Shown: piece after piece, positions 61,190 to 64,000 of the stretch
Layout of the letters: each line of letters begins with the position of its first letter
Position numbering within the stretch: the first letter of the stretch is position 1
From: Phycomyces blakesleeanus NRRL 1555(-)
Taxonomy: Eukaryota; Mucoromycota; Mucoromycetes; Mucorales; Phycomycetaceae
NCBI RefSeq assembly: GCF_001638985.1
Contig: NW_017265156.1
Location: 186,001-250,000 of the forward strand
DNA: 64,000 bases
Direction: 5' to 3'
Notes under the pieces: model-generated
The model's input: only the letters and a program-made list of their open reading frames with translations
Told to the model about the DNA's origin: nothing
The model's database searches: none
Position numbers and translations under genes: made by a program

Positions 61190-64000
61190 GTTGATGCGCA
61201 AATTAAGAAAAAGGCTTTGATTTTTCTTTATTTTAATGCTTCTATTGTTACAGCTTTATATGAATTTAATGATTTTCTATGAGTACAGATAGTAAAGAGG
61301 ATAATGATCTTGAGTGGGGGTATGAAGAGGGGAATAGCCAAAAAAAAAGATTAAAGGAAATCAAATAGTATTTATACAAAATATGATTTCTTTGTACATC
61401 TTAATTTTTCTGAATTTGATATAAAAATAAACCCTAAATTTTTCTTTTTTAAACCTTAAAGTATTTCCTTGTTTGATCTTGCTTAGCTTACATATAATTG
61501 CCACCACTACAGAAATATATATACTCTATTCTATACATACAATAATCCCCATAAATAAAATATCGGTTCAATTATACCCGCACCGAAATTAATGGCTTGC
61601 ACTGATTTCTGGGTTTTATTTCTTATATCTTTTCTTATATATAAAATCAGTTGAAATAAATTAGAGTGCAATACAATAATAAATAATAGTACTTCATACG
61701 TTTTGTATTAAATATATATATATAGAAAGAATATGACTCTTGTACACATTTTCGATCTATCTTATGGAGTGTTCACGGCCCGTGAAACTCTGTAAATAAG
61801 CAAAAGACAAAGAATATAATAAAACAAACAGACAAGTCTACAGCTCACAGTTCACAGTTCATAGTCTATAGTGAAAAAAACTGCCGCAGTAATCGATTAA
61901 CCGAGAGCTTATTGAGTGTATCGGTGATCTGAACAGATCAACCAAAAATAAATAATATATATATATATAATATAAATAGATCAATAGATAGAGAAAGAGA
62001 GAATGTCTTGGCTGAAGAAACATATCACTATTTCATGAATAATATTTTTGAAAGTAATTAGATTTACTGATTGAATATCTGCATGTTTGTCTGTCTACCT
62101 ACCTGCCTGCCTGCCTGTATGTGCCCCTGTCTGCATGTATGTCTACATCCCTGTCTGTCTTTTTAATTGATTTATTGACCTATTGATCTATTGATTTAAT
62201 GGTAGATTTGTCGATTGGTTGTTTGATTGACTAGCTTACAGGGAATATTTTTTTTATTATCTCCCCACAATTTAAGGAAAAAATAAATGCTTGTACTCCG
62301 GAGTCTGATAGTCTATGTATGCCTATCTTTCTTTTCCTTTAGATGATAAACAAGAGGTCTATTTTATTTTCTAATATAAAGAGAGTTGGATATTGAGCAC
62401 TATACTCTAATTGCTTTAATGGGCCTGTAAATGTATCCAATCTTGGTTGTATGATCAAAAGAAAAATTAGGTACAAAAAATACATGTATTATTACTATCA
62501 TTATCAGTATCAAGATATATAATATATAATATATTCGCTAAACGGATCAATTTCACAAGCGAGCTGTCGTGATGATGCTTTTTTTTGGTCAATGTACAGA
62601 TTATTTATAATATGATAGAATAATAAGTATCTGTTAAAATATATATATATATAAAACACACTGTGTAGATCTGATATCAAAAAAAAAAGTATTATAAAAT
62701 TATAATTTCTTTATATAATATACATTTAAATATCCTTTTTTAGAACAAACAAACTGTAACAACAAAGAAACCATCGCACACGGCTCCACAATCACCTATT
62801 TCAATAGAACGGCAACGGGTAAAATACATCAGAATCCCACAAATCTATACATATAAAAAAATATAGTAAAAAAGAAAAAACCCTTAATAAATAAACATGG
62901 AAACTTTATCTATTTTACCTATCTAGCTACAGAATATACACATAAATTATTCGACTGTGTGAGAAAAGAGAGTGAATGATACAATGATATCTAATATAAT
63001 ACAATGTGCAAAGTTTTGGATCAATTAATAATCATTAAAGTATAAGACATTCGTTAAAGATGTAAATTTATTCGTACCAAAAACATAAAAAGAAAATTTA
63101 CATATGTAGGTATGCACGAACCCACTTTAATTTGATATATACATACACAATTATATATTCACAATATTCGATAATATTTTCAAGACATTAGATAAGACCT
63201 AACTACATTCACAAATTTGATTTATTTGAGTATCATTTATTAAAATAATAAGAAGAATAAATAGAGAAAATCTATGTAATAATAGTAACAATAGCATTTA
63301 GAAAAATGATCCTTTTTATTTCAATTTTATTTTTTATCTTGATATATATGTACATTGCCTAATTGAAGATAAATGATCTTAATATACTAATAAACCAATG
63401 AAGTATAGGGCAGAAAAAAAAACAGACTAGAGATAATTATATATCTATATATATTGATCTATCGAATCTTGGGAGTGGCTAAGAAAAAAATATATTTGCG
63501 GTCGAGGGACAAGAGAAATTTTGATAATGACGTTTTGGAAGCAAGTGCTTAGTATGAGGCATTTGAGAGTGTTGATTGAAGTAACCAATTATTGGTTGTT
63601 CTACCTAGATCTTATTGTGGTATTTGTGGAACTTATTGCTTTGATTTATATGGATATCTATATATTGTCCATTCGATCTCTGGAAAAGTACAGACTCCCT
63701 GGCAATAAATACTTACAATAAAACCCCATACCAATTTAAACAGATATCTTTATCAAGATATTTGCTTTGTACTCCAGAATTGGGAGTATATGTATGTTTT
63801 TAAAATATAAAGTAAAGTCAAAAGAAGTCGCGCTTTAGAAGGTTTAAAGAAGTTTAATGCTTATATTGTTTATAAAACCGCCTTTTCATTGGGGAGTTTC
63901 GACTCCGTTAACCCCATATATAAACCCCAAAAAAAGTCATATAGGTCTTGTAGAATTCTAGCTCTTATACAAACAGGCTCATAGTAATGATCCTCATAAC
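61190..64000. other. Terminal 2.8-kb AT-rich region
   Basis: Contains the ABC transporter promoter, CTGC/CTGT repeats (about 62090-62160) and TA runs. A 72-nt open, GC-richer segment at about 62745-62819 has an AG before it and GTAAAA after it, but no partner exon was found. The open frame at 63521-63721 is short and hydrophobic without domain support. No gene is called. Confidence 0.5.

Noticed and set aside
62745..62819. Single GC-richer exon-like segment (TKKPSHTAPQSPISIERQR)
   Set aside because: No start codon and no partner exons could be found within 1 kb on either side.

Overview
This window looks like nuclear DNA of a filamentous fungus of the Mucoromycota, most likely a Mucorales (Phycomyces/Mucor-type) species. 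The reasons are intron-rich genes with short GT..AG introns, very AT-rich intergenic DNA full of microsatellites, and a typical fungal gene set. The phylum is an inference from gene structure and protein resemblance. Gene models below were built by hand from splice signals and reading-frame continuity; all exon phases close except where stated.

Layout. Positions 1-4094 (-): a Prp5/DDX46 spliceosomal DEAD-box helicase cut by the left edge. 6159-11430 (+): a Ras guanine-nucleotide exchange factor. 13731-17228 (+): an AF10-like PHD/extended-PHD chromatin reader. 18184-18684 (-): a small protein with a PP1-docking-like motif. 19447-20187 (-): an F-box/LRR protein. 20494-22926: a TIR-bounded element with a MITE nested in its left terminus and a relic resembling the C-terminus of a Fanzor/TnpB-type protein. 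25004-27357 (-): soluble fumarate reductase fused to cytochrome b5. 28033-34237 (-): a kinesin-3 (UNC-104/KIF1). 34900-39600: transposon relics (LINE RT box, Tc1 transposase, MITE). 39615-42152 (-): Sct1/Gpt2-like glycerol-3-phosphate acyltransferase. 42153-48294: AT-rich relic DNA. 48295-52899: a large, nearly perfect palindrome with a retroposon inserted in one arm. 54193-54781 (+): a four-exon CENP-X/MHF2 histone-fold gene. 56436-61189 (-): a PDR-type ABCG transporter. 61190-64000: no confident gene.

The genes are housekeeping or signalling genes with no obvious shared pathway: splicing, Ras signalling, chromatin, vesicle transport, redox, lipid synthesis, kinetochore/DNA repair and drug efflux. 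There is no gene cluster. The most unusual content is in the repeats: the 48.3-52.9 kb palindrome with a third partial copy near 37 kb, a polyA-tailed insertion with a 12-bp target duplication, several TA-flanked MITEs, and nested TIR elements around 20.5-22.9 kb. A CENP-X gene sits beside this repeat block and would be missed by any long-ORF search.
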